NCBI RefSeq assembly: GCF_964656455.1
Contig: NC_135717.1
Span: forward strand, 16,014,775-16,078,774
Direction of reading: 5' to 3'
Length of the DNA: 64,000 nt
Source of the DNA: Halichoerus grypus
Taxonomy: Eukaryota; Chordata; Mammalia; Carnivora; Phocidae
This document shows positions 62,171 to 64,000 of the stretch, piece after piece. Position 1 is the stretch's first letter. Each line of letters begins with the position of its first letter. The notes under the pieces are model-generated. The model made no database searches and had not been told where the DNA came from. It worked only from the letters and a program-made list of their open reading frames with translations. Position numbers and translations under genes: made by a program.

Positions 62171-62869
62171 GATCCTCTGACCCCAGGCCCCAGGCCCCTT
62201 TTTGCTTCCGAGGACTACCCTATCTCTTCAGAGGACAAAGAGGGAAAAAGTTGGGATGGGAAGTGGCTGTACCCATAAGAAAATTCTATGCTCTGGAAAC
62301 TTGCCTCCCCTGTGGGTTCCTTCTCTTTTATTTCCATTGCTCCTATGATGACCAACCCCTTGGAGAATGTGCCCTTTAAAATCTCTAGGCACTGCTGGAC
62401 TGGCAGACATTAAGCATAGTAATAATAAAATGAAAGAGAAATCTAAGGACATCTGGAAAAGAAGAGGTAGGTAGAGATAGCACAAACCCAGTCAAGTAGT
62501 CTCATGCTCAAGAAAACTGATCTCACTGCCATATCCTCAGGTTGGTGTGTGGGCCCAGTGGGAACAAGGCAAGTCTTTCCCAGTCAAGTAATGTGGTGGG
62601 ATACATCATAGTGGGAAGGAAGAAAATCATGGTGGACCAGCAAATCTGGAAAGGCCTCCTCTTAGAGTCAAGCCTTTCAGGTATAATTCAAGTGATATTT
62701 GCAGTTGAGGGTGTTCATAGATATGCCTCTAAACTGCTGCAGCAAGGGGAAGTTAAACCAGTTCGTTTGGAATGAATGCAGTTTCTTGACATCGGGTGTT
62801 ATTGTCAACAAAGCTTTTCATTCTCTTCTTAAAGTTCCAAGTTCTTTAAAACCCCTTCAATTGTTAAAC
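62171..62869. other. ITGAX intron upstream of exon 1 of the window, nothing recognised
   Basis: No exon-like frame with splice sites fits the expected preceding propeller exon. No young repeat is visible. Confidence 0.5.
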
Positions 62870-63020
62870 TGTATTACACTATGTATATACTCTATATGTA
62901 CTAACTCATTTAATCCTCACAGCAGCAGCCCAGTGAGGTTGGTTCTCTTACTATCACCATTTTACAGATGAGGAAACTGAGCACAGATAGGTGTGTAATG
63001 ACTAAGATCCTGTAGCTAGG
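62870..63020 (+). repeat. MIR, plus strand
   Basis: ACTAACTCATTTAATCCTCA, then CATTTTACAGATGAGGAAAC and a CTGTAGCTAGGAAGT end. Confidence 0.75.
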
Positions 63021-63054
63021 AAGTAACAGTACTGCAGGGATCTTCTTTGACATT

Positions 63055-63945
63055 TCTAACAACGTTTTCAGATATAATTCATATACCATACCATTTACTC
63101 TTTTAAAGTATACAACTCAATGGTTTTAAGATGTTCTCAGAGTTATGCCACTATCACCAAATCAATTTTAGAATATTTTCATCACCTGCCAAAAAAATCC
63201 ATACCCCTTATCACTCACCCCCATGTCCCTCATTTTTCTCCACCACCAGCACCTGACTACCCCTTATACACTTTCTGTCTCTACGTATTTACCTATTTAC
63301 ATTTCAGATAGATAGAATCATACAATATGTGCCCTTTTGTTTCTGGCTTCTTTTACTTAGCATAATGTTTTCAGGGTTCATTCATGTTATAGCAAATACT
63401 AGTTCTTCATTCCTTTCATGGCCAAATAATATTCCATTGTATGTATATTTATTTACGATGGAATTTATGTGTTCATCAGTTAATGGACATTTGGATTGTT
63501 TCCACCTTTTAGATATCATCAATAATGCTACAGTGAACATTCATGTATAAATTTTTGTGTGGACATAGGTTTTCAATTCTCTTGGGTCATACAGTATACA
63601 ATTGCTGGTCATACAGTAACTCTACATATAACTTTTTGAGAAACTGCCAGATGTGTTCCAAAGTAGCTGCAGCATTTTATATTCCCACCAGCAAGGTTTG
63701 AGGGTACCAAATTTTCCACATCCTCACCAACACTTGTTATTATCTGTCTTTTTTATTCTAGCCATCCCAGTGGGTGTGAAATGGTGTCTCATTGTGGTTT
63801 TGATTTGCTGATGACTGATGACTAATGATATTTAGCATCTTTTCATGTGTGTATTAGTCCTTTGTATATGATCTTTGGAGAAATGTCTATTCAGATCCTT
63901 TACCAATTTTTTAATTGGGGCTTTCTTTACATTTTGCCAAGGGAA
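63055..63945 (-). repeat. Ancient mammalian L1 3' end, minus strand
   Basis: Reversed L1M-type sequence: GGCCAAATAATATTCCATTG, then GGTTTTGATTTGCTGATGAC and the reversed ORF2 end. It is far more diverged than the lineage-specific L1s of the large intron. Confidence 0.75.
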
Positions 63946-64000
63946 GAAGCCCTCCCTTTTCAGGGAACTTTCCCCATCGAGACAGACATTTGGCAGGACT

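Noticed and set aside
62171..62869. A further upstream ITGAX exon
   Set aside because: No frame with GT/AG borders gave the propeller sequence expected before the first exon found.

Overview
The window is mammalian nuclear DNA from a carnivoran. Every tRNA-Lys-derived CAN-SINE reads close to 'GGCGCCTGGGTGGCTCAG' followed by a TGCCTTCGGCTCAGGTCATGATCC-like body. I know that body from arctoids (bears, pinnipeds, mustelids) rather than from dog SINEC_Cf or cat SINEC_Fc. The L1 3' ends (ATGTA..GGTGACTAACATAACATAATAAA) agree. The taxon call is inference.

There is one host gene, on the minus strand: the 3' half of a leukocyte CD11 integrin alpha subunit, best matched to ITGAX (CD11c). Sixteen coding exons (61,610 down to 7,242) have GT/AG borders and matching phases. 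They give 589 uninterrupted codons covering the last beta-propeller blade with its Ca2+ loop, thigh, calf-1, calf-2, the membrane span, and a GFFKR tail ending in TAA at 7,242. The exons encoding the I domain and the other blades lie beyond the right edge.

The layout is lopsided. Exons 1-6 sit in 59.5-61.6 kb and exons 7-16 in 7.2-12.1 kb. Between them is a 47.4-kb intron holding only about 1 kb of sequence that I cannot assign to repeats. The rest is nested retroelements: four near-full-length plus-strand L1s (A 15.2-21.3 kb; B 39.8-46.2 kb; C 38.8-52.2 kb, split by B; D 53.6-59.5 kb), a fifth long L1 (E 22.8-28.2 kb), an older plus-strand L1 (O, 21.3-33.2 kb) riddled with later insertions, CAN-SINEs, and a decayed class I endogenous retrovirus. 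The retrovirus has gag-pol-env remnants at 33.2-38.8 kb and its 3' LTR at 52.2-53.0 kb, the two parts being separated by L1-C. All long L1s and the ERV are antisense to the integrin gene. ORF1 of L1-B is the only complete element ORF; every ORF2 is broken.

The most notable observation is at the exon 6 splice donor. L1-D inserted with a 10-bp target-site duplication (AAATACCTTG, 53,582-53,591 and 59,530-59,539) that contains the exon/intron junction. The 5' splice site is therefore duplicated: one copy abuts the L1 A-rich tail (a U-rich tract in the integrin pre-mRNA) and the other abuts the L1 5' end.

Left of the gene (1-5.5 kb) lie further L1 fragments in both orientations. Right of it (61.6-64 kb) are an intron with MIR remnants and an ancient L1. 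I found no tRNA, rRNA, CRISPR or non-eukaryotic feature.
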